Origin: Ceratorhiza oryzae-sativae
Taxonomy: Eukaryota; Basidiomycota; Agaricomycetes; Cantharellales; Ceratobasidiaceae
NCBI GenBank assembly: GCA_030998015.1
Contig: JARWMV010000157.1
Location: 1-33,374 of the forward strand
Length of the DNA: 33,374 bases
Direction: 5' to 3'
Under the pieces are notes generated by a model. It saw nothing but the letters and a program-made list of their open reading frames with translations, ran no database searches and was not told where the DNA came from. This document shows, one piece after another, positions 21,558-33,374 of this stretch. The position numbers were made by a program, and so were the translations under genes. Each line of letters starts with the position of its first letter. The stretch's first letter is position 1.

Positions 21558-22907
21558 ATGACGTTCATACGTTCTGTCAAAATTTCCAGCTCTCTTTCTC
21601 GGCGTGTCGCAATCCCCCAAATGCCGAGAGCCTGGCCCCGAAGTTTACACACAACTGGAGCGGGTATGCACTGCAATCGATATGACTGAACAATACGTGA
21701 AGTAACTCGAAACATCATAGTTCAAAAGATAAAGAAGGGGTCTAAGGCTAACGAAGATATCGACGATGCATTTGCAACCGAGGAGGACGGCGATCTTTTC
21801 GCAATATCCGATGATGCCCCACCAGTGAAGAATGTCAGCTCCTCGAGGTCTCAAACTTCAAAAATCGCGGCACACCATGCAGAATATTTTCAGAGGGCAA
21901 AGGAAGAACTTCTATCTAACCCTCAGTATGCGGCCTATTATCGTTGGCGAGAGCAAAACACCAGTTCGTTGAGACCTGTTTGAGGTGTTCTAATGGCAAC
22001 TGAACTTTAGCTCTGATAAATAGGAACATCTTCTGATTCTCCTATTAGCGACAGCACGGTCCTACAAAAGCATGGTAAAGCAAAGGATCCGCCTCGTCGT
22101 GCAATCCTAGCAAAGATGATAGTACACGCGTCTAATCGTGCCGAGTTACTCGAAATCGTTGATGTGTTCTCGATCTATCGAGAGCAAAAGTGGCGGGTTG
22201 ACGAGTTGAATAGGATTGATTTCATAGGTACGCTAGCTTCTGACCTATCCAAGCTGAGGCGTTATGATTTGGCTTGAATTATAGGGAGATGCGTCAGTCT
22301 GAAGTCACCAGATATCGCGCTCGCCGTACTATACTACCGACCTCGGTTTGGAATTGACCTGCCTTCGCTCCCTACTGGACGCGCGCTTCTTCGTAGCCTC
22401 CTTTGGGCACCCTATCCTCCCGCCGACACACCACTTCCAGATCACCTGGCGCTGCCGACTTCAACTCCCTTTACACATGCACTGCTACTTGCCAATCTGT
22501 TCAACGTATATGCACTGCCGCCTGTAGAATCGGATCAAGTAGCGCGGGCACTGTTGCTGGGTGCATGTGCCAATTCCGACAACAAGGATATCGACACCAG
22601 TGATGTGGGCACTGTCACTCAGAAGATTCGGGAATGGGTCGAAATGCAAAGAGATGGCGGTCCACAGAAGCTCGTCCGGAGTGTGGAGGCCATCAAAAAA
22701 AGAGGCAAGACTTCTTCTGCAATCAACACTGTCCCAGTCGCCTCGGCTAAGGCGATTCCGCCAGAGCAAGCACCTTTTTACGGCAACGAGCTTACTGTCC
22801 TAGAACGGTCTTGGATTGAAGGAGGGCTGGATAGCTTTATTAAGTGGGCTCAAAGCAAAGGCGAAGATACCACATGGGTGGAGAAATTGAAACTCCAGGT
22901 GGCATAA
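21558..22907 (+). CDS. Protein with mitochondrial presequence, unknown function
   Basis: Four exons, 21558-21663, 21721-21963, 22024-22227 and 22285-22907, all joined in phase 1, give 391 residues. The first 35 residues are rich in Arg, Ser and hydrophobics with no acid (MTFIRSVKISSSLSRRV … WPRSLHTTGA), a typical mitochondrial targeting sequence with a likely cleavage site near RSLHT. An acidic, low-complexity stretch follows (DIDDAFATEEDGDLF). The rest is alpha-helical in character (AKMIVHASNRAELLEIVDVF, PDIALAVLYYRPRFGIDLPS), resembling helical-repeat factors of mitochondrial gene expression. I do not recognise the family, so the role is not assigned. The gene converges on SMC6 with about 230 bp between the stop codons. 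Confidence 0.75.
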
Positions 22908-23141
22908 GCTTATCTTCGACAAGGGTATCAGCGTTCAGGCTGCAACAATGTAAAGGACATTTATCAGACCATGCTGTAATACCGATTCTTGAGTTTGAGC
23001 TTCTACATGACCGTTCCAGAAGTGATTTTTACAACGCGGGTAAAAAGAATACTAAATATATTATTGTGCACAGGATATAACAAATAGCTAGGGTGCAAAT
23101 ACTAACGAAAAGAGGCAGCAAGTGGACGGACGAGCCTGAGG

Positions 23142-26100
23142 CTAGTCAAGTGTGGTTTGGCCACGTTCCGGATCAGCCATCTTGTGGATACGAACCCCAT
23201 TTGCTGAAATTGAAATCATCAGATGGTTCACTAGCTTAGCTTAAGTGCCTGGACTCACCAATATCCGAGCTGACATCCAGTGGGGTGATAATGATGTATT
23301 GCTGAAAAAGTGTTAATAATTCAACCACAGTGCATAAGGGATCTCAACCTACTTTGTTGTCGCTTGCCCGAGCCGTTTGGACCTGCAGATAAAAATAGTG
23401 TGATTGATCGAAAGAGAGTACATGGCAGAGCATCTCCCACCATGGCCTTCATCGCAATCCGTCGGTTCACTTGATCCATGAAAACATCGAATTCATCCAA
23501 GCAGCGAATTGGGCATCCGATTGCCTCCCAGAGGGACATAAGTAAACAAATTGTTGAAAAGGATTTCTCTCCTCCGGAAAGTGCCCTTGGATCTTTGTAC
23601 TAGGATTAGCAACAGTTCGTCGCAACGACGTGTGAAAAAAACCTTTATCCTTGGCATTCGGGTTTGCTTCATCGGTAATAACACGCAGATTGAGCGTGTG
23701 GGCCTGATGGTCAAAATCAAGAGTACCACGATAACCGCGTTGCCCAAGGTAGTCTAACAGGAGTGTTAAACTAACCCTTGAAAGTCGAGACAGGAATGAC
23801 TCACAGGAGAATTGCAGCTTTGTGCGGATCGTAATGTGTTTGCGGAATTCGAACCATTTCTCCAGGCGGGCGTTCATGGCGAGTTTCAACCCTTTGTTAA
23901 ACGACTTCATCTCGCTGAGCTCTGATTTGATAATCATGTATCAATTTCGAAGACACGAAGAAAACGGGCTTGAGCCGCACCTCTTTGTGTCTTGTTAAGA
24001 GCCTCCTGTGTCGACTGAACTTCCTGGGCAATTTCTTCGATACTCTGGCCACTCCTACAACTGGGCTCAGCAAATTTCAGGATCGAACTAAACTGCACGC
24101 ACCGACGCTGGCGGTCCCGTAGCGCCTTCTTGAGAGCCTCTATTTCTGTCTCGATAGCTTCCGGGGCTCTCTCTGTCGGTACGGGCTGCGAGATCGTCAA
24201 GGCCTCTTCACGCCAGGTCTAACAGGGAGCTAGTTAGGCCCGTTCCAACGGCCAACTGCAAAAAGACTTACATTATACTCTTGAACAACAATATCCTCCA
24301 CTGACGCTGCTTCTTCTAACTCCTGGGTTGCTTTCTCTAATCGAGTGCGGTAATGCTCCACACGTCTGACATGCAGCAGACGTTGTTCCACAAGGGGTTC
24401 CAATCGGGCCTGAAGGGTCGATTGTGATTCAATGGTCCCACATTCGTCGAAAACCTGACATACTTTGTTGTCGCGATTGCGCTGCTCAATTTGCTCCGCC
24501 TTTTTGCGAATATCCTCCTGTTCCTGAACGAGTGGTTTGAGCTCGTTGTTCAAGTTGGCTTCACGCTCGGCAACGGCGGCGAACTGGTTAATGATAGATT
24601 GCTTGCGCTCCTCCTCCTCCTATTAAATTCATTAAGAACCATGCTAAGATATGCGCTCGTGTTGCACTGATAGCTGACCTTGCGCGCCTCGTGAAGACCC
24701 TGAACGCTTGCTGGGGCTTCCTCTTCGGCCTGTTCGTTCAATCGAGCTAACTCATCCTTTAACTGATATATCTTCTTGCGTATCGCGCTTTCGTGGTTCT
24801 GAAAATGGTGTTTGCTGAGCTCGGGCCTGGCGACGGGGAAGCTGGATAGCATTTACCTGAAGCTGTTTAACCTTTTGCTCACTCTTTTTCCCTTCAGCTT
24901 CGATTTCCTGCAATTTTGGGTTGACTGCTGCATGTTCCTGCTCCAGTGCTTTCAGTTTCTCTTGGTTGGCCCTGATTGACTCCGCCGGGTCCTCGCTTGT
25001 GAAATAGTTGTGTGAACGATCATCACTTCGAGGTTGACGGAGTGCGCTTGTGAAGAAACCGCCATCCGCATACTTTTGCGAGCGCATCAAGTCGTTGCTA
25101 ATAACGTTAGTCACTGAGGGTTCAGTGTCAAGCAGATGCTGGGCTTGAGCGCGCGTTTCAGCGAGACAAGTGCGCTCGATATTGGCGCTATTGATGAGGA
25201 GACGAACAGCCCATTCGTTCTTGATCTACGAGGCGTGAGTTGAGTCGCAACAAATGAAACCGGATGTACAGACATTCAGGACGCGGAGTGGAGTTAAGAT
25301 ATGTGCGGGCGGCTCGCCCCTGGAATAGTCAAATAAATCGACTTGTGCGACAATGATATTGGGGTTTCTGGAACTGGCTTAGCTAGACACCAAATGGTTC
25401 GTATGAGAACTTACGGGTTTCCATGCTTCACCAGAATTTTACTGAGGGGGTCACGATCTCGTTGGTCTGTTATTGCGAAATTCGTCATCAAGTTGCCGAT
25501 GTTAACCCTCATCAATGGTGCCCAACGGGAGTCCTTCACTTCAACGTATTGACCTAACGGGCCAAGAGGTTCTTGTCCGTGCCATCTTGCTTGGGATATC
25601 TCAGCTAGCGCACGATCAAGGTTGTTCCCGAACGCATTGAGCTGGTTCCTCTGCTTCGCTTGAGTGTTGGCGATGGCTTTCTGAACCACCTCGATGCTCT
25701 CTCGAATGCGATTCCTGCTGGTATTGACCTCCCTCCACTCTTCCTTTTTGGTCTGAACGAGGCGCGTTATGTTAGCTATATTCTCCCGGCATTCTCTATG
25801 AAACATTTGATGCTTGGTTAGTGTGGATAGAACAGAACAGAAAAGCGTTTAAAACGCACTGCAAATTTTCTTCCTCCGTTTTCACTTGTTTCTGGACCCT
25901 CTCCATATCCAAGTTCAACCTCTCGCGTAACTCTCTGCGGCCGTCTTGTAGCTTTGCTTCTTCTGCAGCAATCCTCTCAGACAACCCCTTGATCGTGGTG
26001 TTGACTAGCTGCAGGGCGTTATTCATCTCCGTCTTCTGAGACTATTGAATTCGGAAATTTAGATGGTGGCCAGAAAACGCAAAATTCGTTTGGCGCACCT

Positions 26101-28024
26101 TGATTTCAACCAATTTGTTCTTTTTTGCTTTAATCTTCTCCCTAACTGCTTTGCGTTGTTCCTCGAGAGCAGCTGTGTTAGCTTCAGTGTCCTCCTCAGC
26201 ATTAGCTTCCGCGATAGCTTGGGTAGCTCGCTCCAATTCTTCCTGTGACTCCATAAGCTACACGAGGCGTGACCTTGAGGCTGATAGGTATACCTCTTCC
26301 GCGGCAACAGCTGCTTGGGCTTTCTCTGCATTCTTCTTCGCCGTCTCACGATCGGTTATCGCCGCCCTCATTTGCTAGCTCAAGGGGGTCAATCGAGCGT
26401 CAGACAAGACTCCTACGAATATGTCCAGCTTACCGCCTCCTTGACCCGCATATGGGCCCAAGCCACTTCACATTCCAACTCAGTCACTCGATCATGCTGG
26501 TGTTTCGCCGCTTGTGCCTCGCGATATTTGGTTTGGGCTTCGGTGAATTGGCGCTTAAGGTCGGGAACGACGGTTTGCTTGCTATTCAAATATTTAGCCA
26601 AAACGTGTGAAGAATACGAAACTGTTTATACCTTTGGAGAACTGTGTCCGTCTTTTTGAGGTTTTCGAAAATGGATTCATACTCGTCGGAAAGTTGAGTT
26701 AGCGACGTGCCATTCAGGAAAAACTGAGTAATAGATGTAAGCATTACGGATAAAGCCTAATGAAACGAGCCAAGAATACCTGGTATTTATCTTTGGGCTT
26801 GCTAGTAGCCAAGAACTGGCGTGATGTGTCTTGGGTCAAAACGACGATAGGATTATCGACCTGCGATCGAGCCAAAATCGTTAATTTACTCTATAACAAG
26901 CTTATGTTGATATACCTGAAGGTTCATGTGATCGGTAATATTCAAGAGCTCTTCCTTCTTGGCGCTGATTGTTTTTTTATAGTTGTCTTTTTCGCCCCTC
27001 AAGGCGTACGTGCTCGAGCCTGCCAATCATTAGATATTGAACTAACGAAACAAGTCCAAGCCCACCCTTATCAGTCCACCGCCGAGTGATCCTAATAGTA
27101 GACCCATAAACGTCTGGGCGATATGCATCCCTTCCCTCATTCTTTAGGAATATATTGACTTCTGCGACACTGGGATTATGGTTGAGTGACCAAAAGATAC
27201 TCAAGAAGTTAACTGACATACTTCTGGCCTTCTTTGATAAAGCTCTTCAAGCCAGTTCCACGACCGGTACTTGCGGAGCGTCCGCCAAGGGCTATGGCGA
27301 TAGCACTGAGGACAGCGGACTTGCCCGAACCGTTGTGACCAATAACAAAGTTGATTTGCGGCCCAAGGTTGACGATCGTATGCTAATATTTGGAGCTGAT
27401 TAGTGCCAGAACAATAAGCCCACGGAAAGGAATGTTACCCCATGGCACTGCACAAAAAATAGCTTAATCAATCACCTAAACTAACGGACGAAAAATCACA
27501 AACCATGAAATTTATCATCTGAAGGAGGATTAGATTTACTTATTTGGTATTTGTCATCCAAGCTACCTACCTCAACCTTTTGGATAACCCCATACGCGGC
27601 AATCTCCTACCCAAAATGTTTCAGGGAGTATAACCAAAGATGCATTTTAGGCCATACCCCAACTTTCGATAGCCGCTTTGCGCCTTTCTCTTCTATTTCG
27701 CGTTGGATTCGATCACGGTACTTAGCCTCAAAAGCATCGTCATCGCGAGGCTCGACATCACGTTGTGACACAGAAGGACCATCGCGCTCTTCGTTGCCTG
27801 AGTATGCACTGTCTTCTTCAGTAGCCTGGGTTTGTCCATTGGCCGCTCCTACGCTGAAAACGTCAATGAGATCATCCGGTGGAGGAAGCGCGCCACGAAC
27901 CACGACGAGCTCTCTTGTGCTATGAAAACGTCAGATATGACGTCAAATATAATTTAAATTTAATACTCACCTCTGGGGTTGATTCAGTCTCGGAAATGTC
28001 ACCATTTGCTGGTCGTTTCGCCAT
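23142..28024 (-). CDS. SMC6: Structural maintenance of chromosomes protein 6
   Basis: ATPase subunit of the SMC5/6 complex, which acts in DNA repair and chromosome segregation. The model has 29 exons. The first seven are 27971-28024, 27901-27919, 27664-27848, 27571-27606, 27504-27518, 27439-27447 and 27222-27382. The last five are 23643-23753, 23441-23592, 23353-23382, 23259-23301 and 23142-23203. They sum to 1130 residues, the family's normal size. The N-terminus carries a basic patch EHKRARRG. Walker A is GHNGSGKS at about 121-128, preceded by the SMC6-type INFMCHG and followed by GLKSFIKEG and [14 protein letters not shown]. Coiled coils flank a hinge at about 500-600 ([16 protein letters not shown]). 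The signature motif is [14 protein letters not shown] (about 1036) and Walker B is [11 protein letters not shown] (about 1065). Exons 5 and 6 are only 15 and 9 nt. Introns at 24410-24463 and 24055-24102 have no stop and are in frame, so retention isoforms are possible. Confidence 0.94.
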
Positions 28025-29126
28025 CGTTGTCAGTGAGATCTACGGGGGAGTGCACGTGAGCGTGATTCAGCCACATCGCACGTGACTTTGACTTCGACGT
28101 TGTGTAGTGCTGCGCAGACCATCCATGGCATCTCAAACAGCAAGTAAACGATAGAGAACGCATGATATGCCGTATGTTTAAAATATCTCCCAATCTCAAG
28201 CATGTGTTTTTTTCGTTTATACACAACGATATGCGCTTTCTGGCGCCAAATCATCGCTCACAACATGTGCGACGGTCTAAGCCCCACAGCAATGGTCTCA
28301 TCACGTCTCATCAAGCCAGAAATCTCTGCCCTGCTAGCGTCATTTGACACTGACAAGAGCAGGTCTACTTAACGAAGAGAACGTCCCAATGCCCCCATTG
28401 GTTCATTCAGCGAGATATAACTGGTCATTGTGTCACATAAATTTCTGATCCTAACACGAACTCAGGTCTTTTTAATTTATAAATTATCCTACCCATTAAT
28501 CAATTATCGTTGTTTCTAGGTTTATTGGAAAGTACAATAGCCTCAAGACCGAATTTCAGTTGTCGCACTTGAGTCTACGGACTGCCCACCTGGGCGCGAA
28601 TTCTGATTCATTATATATGGTATGCAAGGTGCAACTACGGGTGCTCATTTACACTTCCGTCGAGGAGCAACAAATTGGCTGGCTTGAATGCGGCGTTGAT
28701 GGCTGAAACCTGGAACCCCTCGAGCGCGGGAGAACAGCTTCCCTGTGAGTTGATTGAAAGGCTTCTTGGGCTTGCGGCTTTCTTGTCCAGGGTGCCTGAG
28801 GCCGAGACTTATTATCTGGCTTTGATTAAAAGTGATACTGAACCTTTGTGTGCGTGTGGAACACATGGGCGAAGTCTTTGATCGAATGCCGGAATCTCAC
28901 GTGATCAGGTGTCTTCGACCGTTTTGGAACTCGGATTCTGAAATCGACCAAGTTGAGCTGAGCAACAACAATACATGGCTTCCGAGTCTTATTAGCTTTT
29001 TACGACCCACGAAACTGACTACACGACACAAATAACGAAATTGCATAGCTAATCTGTGTGCTTAACGCTCTTAAAACTTGGAACTTTTTATCTCCACGCA
29101 TATTTCTTCATACGAGCATAGTGACA
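28025..29126. other. Divergent promoter region between SMC6 and APC/C activator
   Basis: About 1.1 kb between two divergent conserved genes, so it should carry both promoters. A plus frame at 28675-28881 (PCELIERLLGLAAFLSRVPE and following) has coding-like composition but begins without an ATG and has no clear splice partner. It may be a gene remnant. No repeat or RNA gene is evident. Confidence 0.4.
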
Positions 29127-32094
29127 ATGCCTAGGCGGAAGAGGTGAGCCTAGTGTGTACATGAAACAGCTAACAATTGATTACGAATTACACTACAGAA
29201 ATGCTGGGGATATGGACGGGCGCCCAAACTCACCACAGCACGACCGAGCGAGTGCTGTCTCGTCTGCTTCTCCCTCTGGCACTACCCCGCGAAGGTCTAA
29301 GCGCACGCGAATAATCTCTCCTCAGAGCCTCTCTCTCCGTGATACTGGCTTGGATGACTCTGCATCCTCGCCAGATGAAGAAGTCTCCTACTTTCGAGCT
29401 GATGAGCACTCATCTGTCGAGCAAGAGCCCGAACCAGAGCCCAGCTCTAGCATCCCCCCACATATACGACGACTGATTAAGGGAAAGCAGGTCGAGCGAC
29501 ACAGCTATAGTAGCAGCGGCTTTATCAACATGACTTCCCATATTCAACCCCTTCCGGGTGACAGTGACACCGATGAATCATCTTTTTGGTCTACTGGTGA
29601 CACTTCTATGTCTTCCATTTCATCCGCTTTCTTTTCGGACACTAGCATGAGCGTACAAATGGATGTCGTTCGCTTTGACTGGCCGGGCTCCACCAACTCC
29701 GAACGCCCATCTCCGAGCCAACCTAGGGCATCCCGTTGCGAAGCCGAGCCCCCCAGAGTTCATCGGATCCGAAGTGCACCCAACCTGTCCCCCGATCGCT
29801 TTATCCAGCGGCATTCAGTAGAAGACGATAACCTGCTTCATCGGTCCACGAAATCCACTCCCCGATCTGTCAGGTTGGCGAGACACCTCGGTTTCGTCAT
29901 CGGAGATGGGCTGCCTATACCCTCTCCTGCGGAGAAATTTGAGGAGAGGCTCAAGCAAGTGGAGAGGCAATCGCATGCGGTGCAAATCGATGAAACACTC
30001 GAAGGAAGCGCTACTTTTGCACAACGAGCGATGTCGGCTGGTGCAAGGGCCGAACCTGAGCCGACAAGCGCTCATTCTTCGACGCGGCTCGGATCCCCTT
30101 CGGCGCGTTCCGTTAGCCCCAGGCAACGCAGCAGGATGGCGGGAGACCTTGAACCACCTGCTTACTCCTTGACTACTCGGCCTGACGCGTCTCCCAATCC
30201 ATTTCATCTACGTCATTCGACCTCGTCAGAATCACTCCTTCATCATACAGCATCTAGAATGTCTCTAAACTCTCCACGTTCACTACACATTTCTCGCTCT
30301 GATTCGCTTTCAAGATATTCTACACCCATCACATCCACAGCAAAGGTCTCTCTTCGACAGCTCCCGCACGAACATGCATTACTATTACTTTCTTCTTCTG
30401 AACTGCCTCATACCTCGAGCGTCGGAGCAAGCGGGGCAGCAATGAGCCTTGGCATGGGCATACGAGGTAAACGAAAAACAACCAGCGGTAAACCTTCTCC
30501 TTCGAGTCGGCATCATATGCAACGTGCGCCGATACATGTTTATGATGCACCTGAAATCCTAGAGGTGAGGCCGAAACGGTGTGGTTGCTCTATTGTGCAA
30601 CATGCGCGCCATGTTTCTCCATGTTGGAGACTCGCGTTCTGAATACTAATCCAAATTCTCTTTAGGACTATTACGCATCACCCTTTGCATGGAACCACCC
30701 TGCGCAGAACCAACCCTCGACTTCACATTCTGCCGTTGGAATGTGCTCCCCTCTGGTTTCAGGATCATCTTCCAGCACCCCTGGTGGCGAACGCGTTGAT
30801 GGAATGCTTGCTTGCGCGCTCGGAGCTTCGGTGTTTTTCAGCCGAGTAAGCGGGAGCCGGTTACTCTGCATCGAAAGGCTCTGCACGACCGACCCTTTGT
30901 TCGGAATGCAGAGTGCGGTTGAGTGGGGAACACAGGCCGGCGGTTGGGATCATGCGCTTGGTGAGCTTCGCTCTAGATGTTGTCCAGCAGATATAGCCAA
31001 AAGCTAACCTGACCCTAAGCTATTGGACAAACAAGAGGTGGCGTATCAATATGGGACGTGAGGACAAAACAACATATCCTCGACCTCCGGCGGTCTAGTA
31101 TAACCGACCGCCCTGTTTCTGTCAATTCCAATGTCCCGTCACCATCACAAGTATGTGCCATCAGTTGGAACAGAAACCTACTTGCTGCCGGACTTAACGG
31201 GTGCTCCCTACTTTGGGACTTGCGGTGCGCCCCGCGATCAAAAGAGCCCGGAGAAACTGTATTCGGAGGACAGGCTATCAGGCTCGGAGCACACGGGACA
31301 CACAAAGTCTGTGGCGTCAAGTGGAGAGATGATGGTGAAATGCTTGCGACCGGCGGGGATGATAATGTTGTTTGTGTCTGGGACGTGCGGATGCCTCGTA
31401 GGCCGGTGATCTCCTCCGATGAGACGGGCGAACAAAACAGGAGCACCACAATGTTGATCGGACAAACACCAATGTGGAAGAAACGGATACACACCGGTGC
31501 TGTCAAGGTGGGTGTCACGCATGTAGTCGTATTCGATCATCTCACTCCCGTTTTGTCTAGGCATTAGCCTGGTGTCCATGGGCTCCCAATATTCTTGCTT
31601 CAGGCGGCGGAAAGCAAGACGGCACGGTTTGTTTCTGGAATACTCAAACCGGTACCCTCAAAGATACCCTGGCGCTCGGCTCCCAAATCACCAGTATCGC
31701 GTTTTCGCCTGTCTGCCGCGAGTTTGTCACAACGCATGGCTTCCGGTCTACCAGCCTTCGTTCCACCTCTACCTCCTCGCCCAGCCCCACGCCCCCAGCA
31801 CCTCCTCGATTTCAGACCTATGATCCTCATCCGCCATCGGACCCGGACCTCCCTACGCCTCCCCTCCAAGACACGGCCAACTCGATCGTTACTCACGCAT
31901 ACCCTTCTCTGGCCCGAGTCGCTCACGTACCCAACCTGCATGGAATGCGAATCTCGCACGCAAGCTTGAGCCCGGACGGAAGCCGACTAATGACTGGTGG
32001 AACCTTTGAGGCACTGGTTATGTGGAGCGTATGGGGAGCTGTCGGAAAAGAGGTTGACGAGGGAATCGAGAGCGCTGTTGGTTTGATCAGGTAG
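29127..32094 (+). CDS. Cdc20/Fizzy-family APC/C co-activator, WD40 protein
   Basis: Five exons, 29127-29143, 29199-30564, 30666-30960, 31020-31507 and 31561-32094, give 899 residues. The N-terminal half (to about 460) is Ser/Pro-rich and probably disordered; it carries a C-box-like SPDRFIQRHS at about 204-211. The DAPEILEDYY segment opens the WD40 propeller, whose best blades are VCGVKWRDDGEMLATGGDD and VKALAWCPWAPNILASGGGK, wording typical of Cdc20/Cdh1/Ama1. The protein ends in Ile-Arg, the tail that docks activators on APC/C. The long N-terminus and the C-box reading FIQR instead of FIPR suggest a divergent member, perhaps a meiotic Ama1/Mfr1-like activator, but Cdh1-like is not excluded. 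A Ser/Thr/Pro insert interrupts the last blades. A further in-frame intron of 69 nt in exon 3 is possible. Confidence 0.85.
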
Positions 32095-32377
32095 TAGGCG
32101 GGTAGGCGGAGGCGATGTATATTTATATGCTTTCGTTTAATTATCGTTCGGGACTTGAGTGCTCCTCCTTGCAGAACTGTAAAACCTAGTTAAAGAGAAC
32201 GTTGCGTTAAGCCCATAGTTTGGAATTCGCCACATGAGCCGATTTCTGTGCTGGGCTGCCACAATCAGTGGATCGAATAAGATCTGTTACTGCGGATTCA
32301 GATAGCCACTTGACCGGCTAGCGCCATTTACTTCTCCTTCTCTTCTACATCGTTCTATCCCACTTTCAGTCCCAAAC
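32095..32377. other. Short intergenic spacer
   Basis: Nearly 290 bp between the stop of the APC/C activator and the proposed start of the FtsJ-like gene, both on the plus strand. It would carry the 3' end of the former and the promoter of the latter. No other feature is seen. Confidence 0.35.
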
Positions 32378-33374
32378 ATGATCATGCTTAATTGCTTGAA
32401 CACACAAATAATTTCCTATTCGTCGTGTCGATTCCACACTAATGGCCCCAACGTGACATGCATGGGCTGTCTCGTTATCTCTGGATATCTTTCCCCGCCA
32501 GTCGGGGCGCCTGTCCCCTGGTCGCCTGTGATGCCAGCTCAGAGCCCCATATTTTTCCCAGTATTTACTTATTCTCCCGGCCTGAATAACATGTATCAGC
32601 ACCACGAGGAGACCTATATGCACAAGATGAGATATGCACTGCAGGAGATGGACAGACAGTCCCAATTTGTGCCAAACGGAACTTTTTTGGACTTAGGGTA
32701 AGTGATTCGCTGCAGTGGGTCCACATTCTAGATGCTAAAAAAGTTTACAGATGTTGCCCGGGAGGATTCGCGACATACGTTTTGAGCAAGTGGCCATATG
32801 CGAGAGGCGTTGGTGTGTCACTTCCTGTTGAGTTCGGTGGCCACTCCCTAGCGGTTCCCTTCGAGTTTCATAATCGACTTCAAGTTTACTGGGATGATAT
32901 CACGATGTTCAATCTTGCCCCTACACTCCTTGAAGGATGTTGGGATATTTCCATCTTCAAGCCATGCCCAATCCCGATTCTTTCCTTTGATTTTGTCATG
33001 GTTGATGGCCACCAGCCACCTTGCATGGTCGTTAGTGATCCCCGCGCATCCTGGAGCAGAGACAGGCTCCTATTGTCCCAGCTGCTGACGGCTTTACGCG
33101 CGGTGAAGCCAGGCGGCACTTTGCTTGCCAAACTCAGCCTTCAAGTCTCCGTGCCACTTATGGAACGGATTGTCTTGGCGCTTAGTCGTCTCTCAGGCTC
33201 CGTCAGTGCAATCAAGCCCACCAGCATCTATGCCACAGCCGCGACTTTCTATGTTCTCGCTCGTTCTCTCGATTCGGCAAAATGTGCACATATGGCAAGA
33301 ATTTTGGAGGGGCTGTGGTACTTTATGACGTTTGGTGGACCAGGTGGATTCGGACGTGGCCTTCATGACACGGA
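32378..33374 (+). CDS. FtsJ-like methyltransferase, cut by window edge
   Basis: Paralogue of the gene at 9738-10823. Exon 1 ends at 32697 and exon 2 begins at 32751 (53-bp GTAAGT…CAG intron); exon 2 is still open at the window end. Across the join the SAM motif reads TFLDLGCCPGGFATYVLSK. Catalytic Asp and Lys of the FtsJ fold fit MVDGHQPP and GGTLLAKLSL. Later shared segments are LALSRLSGS and LEGLWYFMTFGG. The family methylates ribose 2'-OH of RNA (rRNA or cap), but fungal-expanded members like this have no assigned substrate. The start at 32378 is the first ATG in frame. A short intron near 32562-32600 or a later start such as the Met near 32591 is possible. Confidence 0.8.

Noticed and set aside
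31238..31959. Minus-strand frames of 113-167 codons opposite the WD40 gene
   Set aside because: Shadows of the plus-strand coding sequence; the plus-strand WD40 motifs are unambiguous.
1..33374. CRISPR arrays, prokaryotic operons, rRNA or a biosynthetic gene cluster core enzyme
   Set aside because: No regularly spaced repeats, no bacterial gene organisation, no rRNA stretch, and no polyketide, peptide or terpene synthase were seen near the methyltransferases.

Overview
The window reads as nuclear DNA of an agaricomycete (basidiomycete) fungus. Genes are split by many short introns (mostly 44-70 bp). The gene families fit this: a chromodomain Ty3/gypsy retrotransposon, a DUF6533 membrane protein, lineage-expanded FtsJ-like and class I methyltransferases, and fungal-type SMC6 and Rpn1. 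The overall style resembles Rhizoctonia/Ceratobasidiaceae, but the genus is an inference.

Layout. (1) 1-3468: 3' part of a Ty3/gypsy element, with an open pol frame (RT, RNase H, integrase, chromodomain) and its 3' LTR. (2) 3739-8137: two tandem paralogous class I SAM-dependent methyltransferase genes on the minus strand with identical exon lengths (151/214/178/540). The left copy has two in-frame TGA codons at arginine positions, and a probable solo LTR lies between the copies. (3) 8501-9360: a cluster of four related foldback (MITE-like) elements. (4) 9738-10823: a minus-strand FtsJ-like methyltransferase with a GC-AG intron and a probable frameshift. A paralogue lies on the plus strand at the right edge (32378-33374, cut by the window). 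(5) 11433-12102: a small unknown gene. (6) 12395-15855: RPN1, 26S proteasome base subunit, 14 exons, 918 aa. (7) 16734-18302 and 19465-20554: two minus-strand multi-exon membrane protein genes, one with DUF6533. (8) 21558-22907: a protein with a mitochondrial-type presequence, converging on SMC6. (9) 23142-28024: SMC6, minus strand, modelled as 29 exons and 1130 aa, with 15-nt and 9-nt microexons. (10) 29127-32094: a Cdc20/Fizzy-family APC/C co-activator with a C-box and a C-terminal Ile-Arg tail.

The left 11 kb is repeat-rich accessory DNA with decaying methyltransferase copies. From about 11.4 kb rightward the window is mostly conserved housekeeping genes (proteasome, SMC5/6 DNA repair, APC/C). 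The housekeeping genes do not form an operon-like unit; they are independent neighbours. Exon models were made by eye from splice consensus, frame continuity and family knowledge. They were not checked against transcripts. I found no clear evidence of a new multi-gene system. The strongest oddities are the paired methyltransferase decay, the foldback cluster, the GC-AG intron and the SMC6 microexons.
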